Source: Riptortus pedestris
Taxonomy: Eukaryota; Arthropoda; Insecta; Hemiptera; Alydidae
Direction of reading: 5' to 3'
NCBI GenBank assembly: GCA_019009955.1
Contig: CM032228.1
Location: forward strand, 2,924,001-2,988,000
DNA length: 64,000 nt
Below, piece after piece: positions 11,815 to 22,169 of the stretch (positions are counted from its first letter, which is position 1; each line of letters begins with the position of its first letter). Below the pieces are notes generated by a model. The model did no database searches. It saw only the letters and a program-made list of their open reading frames with translations, and was not told where the DNA came from. The translations under genes were made by a program, and so were the position numbers.

Positions 11815-12832
11815 CCTCCAGGAGTTGCTAGTGGGGTGATGTACTGTATTGGAAGTGAGTATCTCCTCCAGGAGTTGCTAGTGGGGTGATGTCCTGTATT
11901 GGAAGTGAGTATCTCCTCCAGGAGTTGCTAGTGGGGTGATGTACTGTATTGGAAGTGAGTATCTCCTGCAGGAGTTGCTAGTAGGGTGATGTCCTGTATT
12001 GGAAGTGAGTATCTCCTCCAGGGGTTGCTAGTGTGGTGATGTCCTGTATTGGAAGTGAGTATCTCCTCCAGGAGTTGCTAGTGGGGTGATGTCCTGTATT
12101 GGAAGTGAGTATCTCCTCCAGGAGTTGCTAGTAGGGTGATGTCCTGTATTGGAAGTGAGTATCTCCTCCAGGAGTTGCTAGTGAGGTGATGTCCTGTATT
12201 GGAAGTGAGTATCTCCTCCAGGGGTTGCTAGTGTGGTGATGTCCTGTATTGGAAGTGAGTATCTCCTCCAGGAGTTGCTAGTGTGGTGATGTCCTGAATT
12301 GGAAGTGAGTATCTCCTCCAGGAGGAGCTAGTGGGGTGATGTCCTGTATTGGAAGTGAGTATCTCCTCCAGGAGTTGCTAGTGGGGTGATGTCCTGTATT
12401 GGAAGTGAGTATCTCCTCCAGGGGTTGCTAGTGTGGTGATGTCCTGTATTGGAAGTGAGTATCTCCTCCAGGAGTTGCTATTGTGGTGATGTCCTGAATT
12501 GGAAGTGAGTATCTCCTCCAGGAGGAGCTAGTGGGGTGATGTCCTGTATTGGAAGTGAGTATCTCCTCCAGGAGTTGCTAGTGGGGTGATGTCCTGTATT
12601 GGAAGTGAGTATCTCCTCCAGGAGTTGCTAGTGGGGTGATGTCCTGTATTGGAAGTGAGTATCTCCTCCAGGAGTTGCTAGTGGGGTGATGTCCTGTATT
12701 GGAAGTGAGTATCTCCTCCAGGAGTTGCTAGTGGGGTGATGTCCTGTATTAGAAGTGAGTATCTCCTCCAGGGGTTGCTAGTGGGGTGATGTCCTGTATT
12801 AGAAGTGAGTATCTTCTTTTGGAGTTCTTAGT
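11815..12832 (+). repeat. 50-bp minisatellite, ~20 units
   Basis: Unit of 50 bp: ATCTCCTCCAGGAGTTGCTA then GTGGGGTGATGTCCTGTATT then GGAAGTGAGT. Units differ by point changes (GGGG/GTGG/GAGG, GTCCTG/GTACTG, TTGCTA/GAGCTA), and some variants recur in the same order, suggesting block duplications. CTCCTCCAGGAG contains a small palindrome (CTCCAGGAG). Confidence 0.95.
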
Positions 12833-13352
12833 ATGGTTTTCACCTATTTAAAAAAGTTTGAATGAACCTTCGTCATCACCAACGTGAAGTGGATAGCGAT
12901 TTGAATACATTTTCCGGTGAGTACAAGCTCATAAAGGATTTTATCATAAATATGCTAATACGGGAGAAGATAGAGTGCTCAAACCTCGCTAGTTAATCTA
13001 ACTCATAAAAAAAAAAAAACTGGTAGGTTAGGTCAGTGATTCATCAAGAGGTGCCCTTGAGGTGTGAGAGGTGGTGTACCTACTGCTGTCAGTTGGCCAC
13101 CAAATACCGTCTCAGGATCAGCTGTTACAGATGGCAGGAGCACAAGTACTCCATCAAGGTAACTTGTTCTCACAGCATACTTGCTCTTTCTATTACACTT
13201 ACCTCAAGAGGAAACACATAAATCCAATCAATTTTTAAATATCTATTCTTAACACAATTCGTTCTTTTCATTTATTCAATGCAAATTGAAGAAGATATTG
13301 ACGACTATATGATAAGACGACGAGGAAACCCCCCCCCCTCCACCTGAGAGTG
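12833..13352. other. Spacer, no supported gene
   Basis: A plus-strand frame at 13036-13221 contains WCTYCCQLATKYRLRISCYRWQEHKYSIK followed by a GTAACT that could be a donor. I cannot link it to a family or to neighbouring exons. A poly-A run lies near 13007 and a poly-C run near 13330. Confidence 0.3.
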
Positions 13353-14292
13353 TTAACCCTTCACAGACAAGGAATATGAAAATTACATTGCAGGCAAGCT
13401 GGGTCACGGGTGACCCAGTCATATTTATAGCACATTTTTTTCATTTTAACAAAAATATTCTAGTTGTTGTTTTTTTATATATAAAAAAAGAAAGTATAGT
13501 TTGAAAAATTTATTTTATTTAGCAATATACATAATATGATAAAAATACAAAAACTTACATTAGTAGGAACTGTACTTAAATTAGTAGGAACGTAGAGTTC
13601 CAGACCTTTGGTATCCGTATAGGATAGAAGATAAAAATTAAACGAGTAAACTCCTAGAAGGGAAAAAATAAGAAATTTCTAGCTATAAAAGACGAGAAAA
13701 TTTAATAAAATCTTAGTGAAAATAATTTTCAGTAAGTTATCAGTCTTCCATTTCATCCGGCAGTCCAGCAATAATTTGTCCTACTCTGAACAGTCAAAAA
13801 CTTTCCAGATCAAAATAAATAGTTTAAACTCTTACAGAAAAAATATATATAAAAAAAGTACTCTACGGAAAAAAGAATAAGAAAATATGAGGGATAAAAA
13901 ATCAAAAAAAGGGAATAAACTCTTAGTAATGAAAGTTCACTAATACTTCAAACTCAGAACAATCTAACAATCTTCTATTTCTTCATCTTCTTCAGGTGAG
14001 ACTCTGGTAATGCATCGAGAACAAATACTTAGCCTATGCTCAGCACATAGGCTGCGATTACAATGAGCGCAGTTTGATGTACCCTTACGATCTCTTCATT
14101 TTTCACAAAAAGCACACCGACGTCTTGAAGTGCTGGGTCCAGGCTGATTCTCAATTTCTTTTTCATCAACTCTCGGAAGGAGGGGAGGGGTACCGTGCAC
14201 TCCCCCTCCCCTCCTTCCCTTACTTTAGTCAGAATATTATTTTTACCAACCTCTGGGTCACCGGCGACCCAGCCTTGCCTGTGAAGGGTTAA
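13353..14292 (-). mobile_element. piggyBac-derived non-autonomous element with TTAA duplication
   Basis: The ends are TTAA-CCCTTCACAGACAAGG on the left and CCTTGCCTGTGAAGGG-TTAA on the right, i.e. inverted ends flanked by the TTAA target duplication typical of piggyBac (TTAA at 13353-13356 and 14289-14292). Subterminal palindromes CTGGGTCACgggTGACCCAG and CTGGGTCACcggCGACCCAG lie inside each end. The internal part keeps only the 3' end of a transposase on the minus strand. A 16-bp perfect G-rich/C-rich hairpin lies at about 14174-14218. Confidence 0.9.
13975..14150 (-). pseudogene. piggyBac transposase, C-terminal cysteine-rich domain remnant
   Basis: Minus-strand translation gives RRRCAFCEK, a stop, RDRKGTSNCAHCNRSLCAEH and RLSICSRCI, then an acidic tail (SPEEDEE). 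The spacing C-x2-C ... C-x2-C ... C-x2-H ... C-x2-C is the zinc-binding domain that ends piggyBac transposases and binds subterminal DNA. It is interrupted by one stop, and the catalytic DDD core is absent, so the element could move only with a transposase supplied from elsewhere. Confidence 0.8.
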
Positions 14293-14454
14293 TAAAGTAT
14301 AAAATTGCTCTTATACATAAAACGATTCGTTGTTCTGTACATTTTACCAATGAAATTAATATTACTGAAGTCATTGGGCGAAAATATATTTTTTGATGTC
14401 GAGATCATCACGTCCAAGTTGGAAATTCGAATCCTGTTACTTGTCAAAAACTGA

Positions 14455-15292
14455 AGGACAGGTTGAGCACAAGTCATTTCCGGTGTGGAATCCTCTGTTG
14501 TAGCAGAATGTGCAGGAACTGAGCGGACAGGTTGAGCACAAGTCATTTCCGGTGTGGAATCCTCTGTTGTAGCAGAATGTGCAGGAACTGAGCGGACAGG
14601 TTGAGCACAAGTCATTTCCGGTGTGGAATCCTCTGTTGTAGCAGAATGTGTAGGAACTGAGCGGACAGGTTGAGCACAAGTCATTTCCGGTGTGGAATCC
14701 TCTGTTGTAGCAGAATGTGTAGGAACTGAGCGGACAGGTTGAGCACAAGTCATTTCCGGTGTGGAATCCTCTGTTGTAGCAGAATGTGTAGGAACTGAGC
14801 GGACAGGTTGAGCACAAGTCATTTCCGGTGTGGAATCCTCTGTTGTAGGAACATACCGGAACAGGTTCAGCACAAGTCATTTCCGGTGTGGAATCCTCTG
14901 TTGTAGGAACATACCGGAACAGGTTGAGCACAAGTCATTTCCGGTGTGGAATCCTCTGTTGTAGGAACATACCGGAACAGGTTCAGCACAAGTCATTTCC
15001 GGTGTGGAATCCTCTGTTGTAGGAACATACCGGAACAGGTTGAGCACAAGTCATTACCAGTGTGGAATCCTCTGTTGTAGGAACATACCGGAACAGGTTG
15101 AGCACAAGTCATTTCCGGTGTGGAATCCTCTGTTGTAGGAACATACCGGAACAGGTTGAGCACAAGTCATTTCCAGTGTGGAATCCTCTGTTGTAGGAAC
15201 ATACCGGAACAGGTTGAGCACAAGTCATTTCCAGTGTGGAATCCTCTGTTGTAGGAACATACCGGAACAGGTTGAGCACAAGTCATTTCCGC
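14455..15292 (-). repeat. Two-period minisatellite (69 bp and 58 bp)
   Basis: The first ~6 units are 69 bp (GGTTGAGCACAAGTCATTTC ... TTGTAGCAGAATGTGCAGGAACTGAGCGGAC). The following ~8 units are 58 bp, with the GCAGAATGT...GAGCGG part replaced by GGAACATACCGGAACA. Because 69 is divisible by 3, the minus strand shows a repetitive ORF (TTEDSTPEMTCAQPVRSVP repeats) over the first block. In the 58-bp block the frame changes each unit, so the ORF is most likely a by-product of the repeat. Confidence 0.9.
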
Positions 15293-16007
15293 CGGACTGA
15301 CTCCATCATCGTCAGCCAAGGAGGCAGTAGTTCTGTCCGTCAGTTATGACATGTCAGTTATGCCATCAGTTACGCAATCAACAACCATCCCAACCTTTGC
15401 CATATAACCCAGAAATAGATGGTTTGCCAAACTGGAAGATTAATTGTAAGCTCGTTCTCGGCGAGGCGCCAAAAAATTTCTTCAAGGTGTATTTTGTGTT
15501 GCTCATCATTTTCTGATCCGATGTACCTGTCATCCAAAATCCATAAACGAACGGGAGGCCTCTGAGCTCGGCATGCACAAAACGCTGCATTGGAACGGAT
15601 ACAGGAAACGCAACCGCATTTCTCAAACCAAAACAGATCCGCTGTGGTTCGAATAAACCGAAAGGTGCTATAACCCGCGGTTTTAGGAACAGCTTCTATG
15701 GGGATTTGGTAGTAAGGCAAGCGAGGTTCTGCTTCGTCAACATTTTTTTACCAAACATATTAGTTTTTGTTGTGGCCAAGTAAGGGACAGCATATCGGTC
15801 TGGGGTAGTTTTAGAATCTCCACAGGGAAGTATACTTTCATCATGCTTTGATGAACACTGTTGCTCTGGTTTTGCTTGGGCATTTCCTTATCAAATCATT
15901 GTACCATTCTCCGTTTGGAACAGTGTAAACAGTTGGTACATTTGCAAATCTACTGCTTGTAGTATGATAAGCTGTGATCCTGGTAAATCATCCATTAGAT
16001 TATAGTA
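15293..16007 (-). other. Unrecognised region with a 116-codon minus-strand ORF
   Basis: A minus-strand frame (15720-15370) encodes a peptide with FRFIRTTADLFWFEKCGCVS, and an overlapping frame (15626-15378) is also open. The peptide is cysteine- and tryptophan-rich. I do not recognise it, and no splice sites or neighbours support it as a host gene. Downstream to 16007 nothing was recognised. Confidence 0.25.
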
Positions 16008-16033
16008 ATTCAGTCTTTGGTTGCATCGCCGTT

Positions 16034-17035
16034 ATTCCGGCCTGCATCGGATATCACATTCTTGGCAAACTGTAAACACTCCACTGTAGAATAGTGATGG
16101 TAGTCGACATGAGCTGTTGCTAGGGCCCGCCAAGGTTCTGCTACCAAGATTCACCATTGGTCATTCAGTCTTTGGTTGCATCGCCGTTATTCCGGCCTGC
16201 ATTGGATATCACATTTTTGGGAAACTGTAAACACCACGCCAAAAGGGATGGTGTATTTACACATGCTTTACTAATTATCATATATTATTTTTACTTTTTT
16301 TTTGTTAATATATTGCAATTTCATTTCTTGTTATTTCCATAAAACGTAATTCATCCTTTCTTTGATAGCTGCTGATTCCAATTGCCTATTTTCTACCAGT
16401 TAATTGTGGAGTCATTGCCAAAGTTAATGTCCAATTTATGATAATTTGTGGTTGCTTACATCCTTTATGGATTACCTAAATAATCTATTACTGCATCTTT
16501 ATGTCGTATGTGAATTTCTTTTTTTTTTCTGAAACAATGGTAACATATTAATTTATTCCAATATCTACATAAAAAAAGTCCTGTGAGCTGTAAGCAGATT
16601 TCCCACGTGCTTTTGCAATAGATTGTAGCCTAGCAACGGCTATTGTTTTAAAAAAACATATGTTATAATAAGACTTTTTCGCACAAGAGGTAATCCAAAG
16701 CGGAACGAAGGGGGGGGGATGAATTACGTGTTATGTAAATAACAAGAAATTTAATTGCAATATATTAAAAAAAAAAAGTAAAAATAATATATGATAATTA
16801 GTAAAGCATGTGTAAATACACCATCCCTTTTGGCGTGGTGTTTACAGTTTGCCAAGAATGTGATATCCAATGCAGGACGGAATAACGGCGATGCAACCAA
16901 AGACTGAATGACCAATGCTGAATCTTGGTAGCAGAACCTTGGCGGGCCCTAGCAACAGCTCATGTCGACTACCATCACTATTCTACAGTGGAGTGTTTAC
17001 AGTTTGCCAAGAATGTGATATCCGATGCAGGTGGG
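16034..17035. mobile_element. Non-autonomous element with ~315-bp terminal inverted repeats
   Basis: 16041-16356 (CCTGCATCGGATATCACATT ... GTAATTCATCC) is repeated inverted at 16718-17032 with few differences. The ~360-bp centre is AT-rich and shows no gene. Within each arm a ~70-bp piece (GCATCGGATATCACATTCTT...GTAAACAC) occurs twice as a direct repeat. No transposase is present. This is a MITE or foldback-type element. Confidence 0.85.
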
Positions 17036-17049
17036 AATAAAGATTTCTC

Positions 17050-17750
17050 ATTGCCGTTTGTAATTATTCACTAATATTCACGGAAGTGTTACCTGTATGT
17101 ATATTTATCTATTGTAAACCTTCGCTGGCTAACCTGCTTGTTCCTTAATCATGTGAAAATCTCATAACCGTCTGAATCGTATTTTGCCCCCCCCCTTTCT
17201 GTTTTCTTCCCGGATTCCTAAATTTGGAATGGCTGTGATTAAAATTATTCTGGTTTATTATTAATTACAATACTAGATATAATAAATAGTTATGAATAAA
17301 ATTTATAACTTATATTCAAATATATTTCCGTAATTACTTTTATTTCCGGTAAAAGCTGGCTAACCTGATTGTTTAGAACTCAGACTGTTTGCTATCAGGA
17401 AGGTTCTTACCATTTGACTTGCCCTTTATTTGTTTACTTAATATTCACAGCAGTATTAAGTCTTACAAATAATAGATATTCTGTGGTACTATTTAGTGTT
17501 GGTGTAATAAGTGTTCAGAGCGCTGCTATCATTAAAGGTATGTCCATCTTTTGTGTTCTTGTTGTTTTTTTGAGATTGAATTCTTTTTAATTTAATCTCG
17601 GAGCCTAACGGACGAGAGTTACTTTCCCGCCAAAAGCTAGTTCGGCCGTTTTCTTGACTGGCTCGGCTCTCGTGAAATTTCTCTATTGTAAAACTTCACG
17701 TGGGAAATCTGCTTAGTTTACGCAGCCCCTGCGTGACGGACTTTTTTAAT
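17050..17750 (+). repeat. Repeat A right-arm copy (diverged)
   Basis: Contains the poly-C run (about 17190), the TTTCCGGTAAAAGCTGGCTA segment, the CCGCCAAAAGCTAGTTCGGC segment, and the terminal GGGAAATCTGCTTAGTTTAC followed by GCAGCCCCTGCGTGACGGAC. The left arm is missing. Confidence 0.75.
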
Positions 17751-17883
17751 GCAAAGATGCTGATTCTTCCCATTTACGAACTTTCCGTGCAGCACTCATT
17801 TCTTTTCGTTGGTGTTTACACATCGTATTTAAATGATTCAAGCGGATAAATGTTCTAGTACGTGCATAACATATTATTTTTTT

Positions 17884-18006
17884 TAGCAGATTTCCCTCAA
17901 GGGAAATCAGCTATTGAGGTTGTACTCATGACGGAATTTTCGGAATTTTTCTTCAAATTTCCATCGATCCTACCTAGTAAATGACAAAAATGAGGTCCGT
18001 TCAAAA

Positions 18007-18076
<70 letters not shown>

Positions 18077-18514
18077 CTGTTACCGCCCTAGCGGTTGAAA
18101 TTTTTGTTTGATCGTTACAAAACTCGATATTTAGTCGTTTAATGTAAAAAGAAAGATCAAGTTCGTTAACGGCTGAAATCGGAAAAGTGGGAGGGAGGGG
18201 GTTTAGAGGGGAGGATTTTCGAAAATTCGAAATATATCCGTTACTATACGTCGGATCGAAAAAATGTACAGAATCAATCTTATTACAAACTATATTTACT
18301 ATAAATATTGTTATATACAATTGTTATTCTTTATCTTGAATATTAACCGAGATATTTGCATTTTTATTAAATCCTGGGCGGCTAACGGACGAAGTGTCTT
18401 TCCCGCCAAAAGCTAGTTCGGCCGTTTCATTAACTGCTCGGCTCTCGTGAAATTTCTCTATTGTAAAACTTCACGTGGGAAATCTGCTAAACTTACACAG
18501 CCCCTGCGTGACTG
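17884..18514 (+). repeat. Repeat A, complete copy
   Basis: Left arm begins with the palindrome TTAGCAGATTTCCCTCAAGG and runs to TGAGGTCCGTTCAAAACTG. The (TA)n core is at 18009-18073. The right arm starts TTTGTCTGTTACCGCC and ends GCAGCCCCTGCGTGACTG. About 630 bp in all, with no protein gene. The ORF track of I-Y dipeptides across it is the TA tract. Confidence 0.85.
18009..18073. repeat. (TA)n core of repeat A
   Basis: About 32 TA dinucleotides between the left and right arms of the complete copy at 17884-18514, with no insertion in it. This is the reference for the empty site. Confidence 0.95.
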
Positions 18515-18581
18515 AGGTTTCCTAGCTCGTTGGTTTGGTGGCTTGAGATTGGCAATTGACTATATTGTTGTATATTTGCAG

Positions 18582-18775
18582 GAGCGGATGATGGAGATAT
18601 CAGAGGATTCTACTCAGGAGCTAAAGTTCTAGTGACGGGAGCTAGTGGCTTCATCGGCAAAGGTCTCGTAGAATTCCTCCTTCGCAAAACTACAGTTGAC
18701 AAGATCTTCCTTCTTATCAGGAGCAAGAATAATATTCCAATAGAAGATAGGCTCAAAGCCATATTAAATGACGCT
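18582..18775 (+). CDS. Fatty acyl-CoA reductase, Rossmann-fold exon (first traced)
   Basis: FARs reduce fatty acyl-CoA to primary alcohol with NADPH, usually at the ER or peroxisome membrane. This exon follows the acceptor TATATTTGCAG; the first two bases finish a codon from an upstream exon. It reads ADDGDIRGFYSGAKVLV, then TGASGFIG (18635-18658), the TGxxGxxG nucleotide-binding loop, then KGLVEFLLRKT and IFLLIRSKNN. It ends on a complete codon (NDA) before GTAAGC. The position of the glycine loop, about 18 residues from the exon start, means only a short N-terminus is missing. I did not find the ATG exon. Confidence 0.92.
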
Positions 18776-18904
18776 GTAAGCCATTTCACTATCTTATTAC
18801 ATTGTGTTTTTTTTTAGTTTAACACGTTGCCTGCGGTATTTATTGTGCAAGGAGCATGCAAGTTCGTTACGTGATGACGACAGCAATTAACATGTTAGGT
18901 TCTT

Positions 18905-20745
18905 ATCTCAAAGGCAAGGCTTTACTTTGCACAATATTTTAACATTTACCCTTCCCAGTGTTTAGGGTTTATACCCGTCGTTGCTGTGGATTTGTTAATA
19001 ATAAAATTATTTTTTTATGTAAGACTTCACTGTCCTCCATATTGTCATATTTCCCGTTTCCTGTGCATTATGCATAGATTTAAATTATTAAGTACAAAAT
19101 ATTATAATAATATATTATATTTAGAATTAATTATTCCAGGTGAGGTACCTGGTAGTTAATATTGAAAAGAATTGTTGAGCAAATTTCTCTAAATAACAAA
19201 ATTAACAACTTTTGTTAAGTGCATATTTGCCGAAACCCCAATAGGAAACGAAATATCACTACTTTTAATTTCAGGTCTCCCTTATAACCCCCACTCCTAC
19301 CCGTCCCTAGAAATGTTAGTATGGCTTATTATAAGGAAGGCGTTAGTGCTAATACACATACCGAGTTTTATTTATTTCGGTTGGGTCTTTTGTCCCAAAT
19401 AAAATTGTTCACTTCCGCTATAGGTTTTAGCGTATATCTCGTTTATAATTCGGTATACGAAAAAAGTGTTTATAAGAACAATTACTCTAAATAACAAAAA
19501 ATAAACAACTTTTGTTATGTTCATATTTCCGGAAAACCAATGGGAATCGAAATATCGCTATTTTTAATTTCTGGCTTCCATAAAACCCCCACTCCTGCCC
19601 GCCCCTAGAAATGTTGGTATGGCTTGTTATAATGAAAGCATTAGTGCTTATACATATACCGAGTTTTATTTATTTCGGTTGGGTCTTTTGTCCCAAATAA
19701 AATTGTTCACTTCCGCTATAGGTTTTAGCGTATATCTCGTTTATAATTCGGTATACGAAAAAAGTGTTTATAAGAACAATTACTCTAAATAACAAAAAAT
19801 AAACAACTTTTGTTATGTTCATATTTGCCGAAAACCAATGGGAATCGAAATATCGCTATTTTTAATTTCTGGCTTCCATAAAACCCCCACTCCTGCCCGC
19901 CCCTAGAAATGTTGGTATGGCTTGTTATAATGAAAGCATTAGTGCTTATACATATACCGAGTTTTATTTATTTCGGTTGGGTCTTTTGTCCCAAATAAAA
20001 TTGTTCACTTCCGCTATAGGTTTTAGCGTATATCTCGTTTATAATTCGGTATACGAAAAAAGTGTTTATAAGAACAATTACTCTAAATAACAAAAAATAA
20101 ACAACTTTTGTTATGTTCATATTTCCCGAAAACCAATGGGAATCGAAATATCGCTATTTTTAATTTCTGGCTTCCCTTATAACCCCCACTCCAGCCCGTC
20201 CCTAGAAATGTTGGTATGGCTTGTTATAATGAAAGCATTAGTGCTTATACATATACCGAGTTTTATTTATTTCCGTTGGGTCTTTTGTCCCAAATAAAAT
20301 TGTTCACTTCCGCTATAGGTTTTAGCTTGTATCTCGTTTATAATTCGGTATACGAAAAAAATGTATATAACCAAAGTTACTCTAAATAACAAAATAAACA
20401 ACTTTTGTTATGTTCATATTTGCCGAAAAACCAATAGGAAACGAAATATCACTATTTTTAATTTCAGGCTTCTCTTATAACCCCCACTCCTGCTCGTCTC
20501 AGAGAAAATTAACATAGCCTAAAGCCTAAGTTGGGTTAGTAGTAATATACATACCAAGTTTCATAAAATTCGGTTCAGCCGTTTATGCGTGAAAAGGTAA
20601 TAAACAAACAAACTAACACGCACGAAAGAAACAAAATGCAGTTATGGTGTCTATGACATGTGAAACGAAAAGTTATCACGAAATTTTGCGAAAAAAATCA
20701 ATGTACAGACAGAGGTTACAATTATATATATATTTATAGATATAT
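18905..20745 (+). repeat. Repeat B copy with tandem 298-bp units (intron)
   Basis: Starts AAGGCAAGGCTTTACTTTGC and ends ATGTACAGACAGAGGTTACA next to a short TA tract. The internal segment TTGGGTCTTTTGTCCCAAAT recurs at 19381, 19679, 19977 and 20275, an exact period of 298 bp, and units two to four are nearly identical. The far end carries the CGGTTCAGCCGTTTATGCGT and CGAAAAGTTATCACGAAATT motifs found in every B copy. No gene is encoded. Confidence 0.85.
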
Positions 20746-21098
20746 ATGCCCGTTACTGCTCTATTATTCATAACTTTATTTTGGTCGTTAATCTCGATAA
20801 ATAAGCAAAAATAAAAGTAAATTTAGTCTACATTTGAAATCGGGCCAGGAACGAGGACTCAGTACACCCGAGTCACTAAACATCTCAAAGGTAAATACAT
20901 ACTTAAATTTCAGGACCTATTTACATCGAGTTGCTCGAGAAAACATGAAGCAACGATAGTAGCAGATCAGTATCATGTACAAATCGTGAGAAATCTTCTA
21001 AGTTAGTTGGTGTGTGATGGACTGTCTATTATTGTTTAATTGGCCCATAGTTGAAAATACCTGTCAATACATTGTTGTCAAATATGGATAAATATTAT

Positions 21099-21792
21099 GG
21101 TACTTGTGTATTATATCCACCACATTTTAGTTCCACGGTAGAGTGCGCTACTGAAGTGCGACGCTAGCTCTCCCAGGCTAATGAGGTTATCTTTTGTCAT
21201 AGTTGCGTTTGCTGTTTAGTGTTTCTTAGTCCTTTAAAAATGCTTCTTCGGGATTTGCCAACGGCTGAAGAAGACGCTGATAAATATTTACAGGAGAGGA
21301 ATATTTTGCTTATCAGAAGAAAGTGTTCTAAATCACATTGTATGAAACTTTATAGTTAAAAAAAAAAGTGTGGTGAGCAAGTCGCCGTTCGGATTGGGAC
21401 TTGGTTCGAAGGAAGTAAAATTCCATTTTGTAATGCATTGAAGTTCATTTACTGCAGGTGCGAAGAATTGACATCTGTCAATTTTTGCAAAAGACAACTC
21501 AAAATTTCGAATAAGACTGCTATTGAATGGAACAGTTACATGAGGGAGTTGTGTGAAACACATTTCAGTGCATTTTAAATTGTATTTCCACACATTTCCC
21601 GCCTAAATGTGAATAAAATGTTTTATTTTTAAAAATTGTGTTTGTTTTTTTTTTATCATTATAATTTCGTAGAAGGTTATAAGGTAAGTATAACCTCCCT
21701 TGCGGGCAATGAATCGTACTACTTAAAACAGTAGCGCACTCTAGCGTGAAACTAGTGGAACTAAAATGTGGTGGATATAATACACAAGTACC
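21099..21792 (+). mobile_element. Merlin-type DNA element, 694 bp, with 8-bp duplication
   Basis: Ends are inverted repeats beginning GGTACTTGTGTATTATATCC and extending about 55 bp (to AGTGCGCTACTG). The element is flanked on both sides by AATATTAT (21091-21098 and 21793-21800), an 8-bp target duplication as expected for the Merlin/IS1016 group. It lies in the first traced FAR intron, 36 bp upstream of the next exon. Confidence 0.9.
21240..21580 (+). pseudogene. Merlin (IS1595-like) transposase N-terminal remnant
   Basis: Plus-strand pieces read LRDLPTAEEDADKYLQERNI and CMKLY, then after a poly-A run and a frame change CGEQVAVRIGTWFEGSKIPF, RQLKISNKTAIEWNSYMREL and CETHF. The order (basic zinc-finger tail, R-x-G-[ST]-[FW]-F-E-x-S-K, then a helix with N-K-T-[AV]-x-[ED]-W-x-x-[FY]-x-R-E-[LV]-C) is that of Merlin transposases. 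The catalytic C-terminal half is absent, so this is a non-autonomous derivative. Confidence 0.75.
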
Positions 21793-21828
21793 AATATTAT
21801 TAGAGTTATGTGCATGAATTGTTTTCAG

Positions 21829-22077
21829 ATATTCGACAATTTGCGAGAAAGTTGTGTCGAGAGGCTGTCTGCAGTAGAAGGGGTGAGTGGTGACATAGCC
21901 CTGCCGGATCTAGGACTGAGTGAGGCTGATAGGAGCAACATCACCAAAGAGGTAGATATTATATTCCATGGAGCTGCAACTGTAACATTCAACGCACATC
22001 TACACCTAGCTCTAGAGGTCAACTTCAATGGAGCACGCCGCATCATACAACTAGCAAGGCAAATGCCTAATCTAAAG
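21829..22077 (+). CDS. Fatty acyl-CoA reductase, second traced exon
   Basis: Acceptor TTGTTTTCAG; the exon starts and ends in phase 0 (83 codons) with donor AAAG|GTAACT. It reads IFDNLRE ... VEGVSGDIALPDLGLSEADR ... EVDIIFHGAATVTFNAHLHL ... EVNFNGARRIIQLARQM. In FARs this is the NAD(P)-binding core: the [VI]xGD-[IL] strand end, the H-x-A-A-T-V motif after the fourth strand, and the N-x-x-G-T/A-R helix. No stops. The matching antisense ORF is a shadow. Confidence 0.95.
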
Positions 22078-22169
22078 GTAACTACTCCCTCACTCTATTT
22101 ACTACAGAACAAAACAAAATAATTAGACCAGACAGACGAAAACAGTTTAGATGTGTCATGACACATAAG

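Noticed and set aside
11815..12832. CRISPR-like array of repeats
   Set aside because: Units are contiguous with no unique spacers and the genome is eukaryotic; it is a minisatellite.
14289..14931. Minus-strand repetitive proteins of 194 and 164 residues
   Set aside because: The repetition comes from the 69-bp minisatellite; two frames are open at once and the frame fails in the 58-bp block. No promoter, start context or family match.
17369..17590. Possible first exon of the FAR gene ending in AAAG|GTATGT
   Set aside because: The frame lacks an ATG, and the sequence matches the right arm of repeat A found elsewhere.
17970..18320. ORFs rich in alternating Ile-Tyr here and at 25162, 40312, 41035, 41744, 44318, 59144, 59267 and 61574
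   Set aside because: They are translations of (TA)n tracts and the arms of repeats A and B, with no conserved domain.
21333..21593. Minus-strand ORF of 86 residues
   Set aside because: Shadow of the Merlin transposase remnant on the plus strand.
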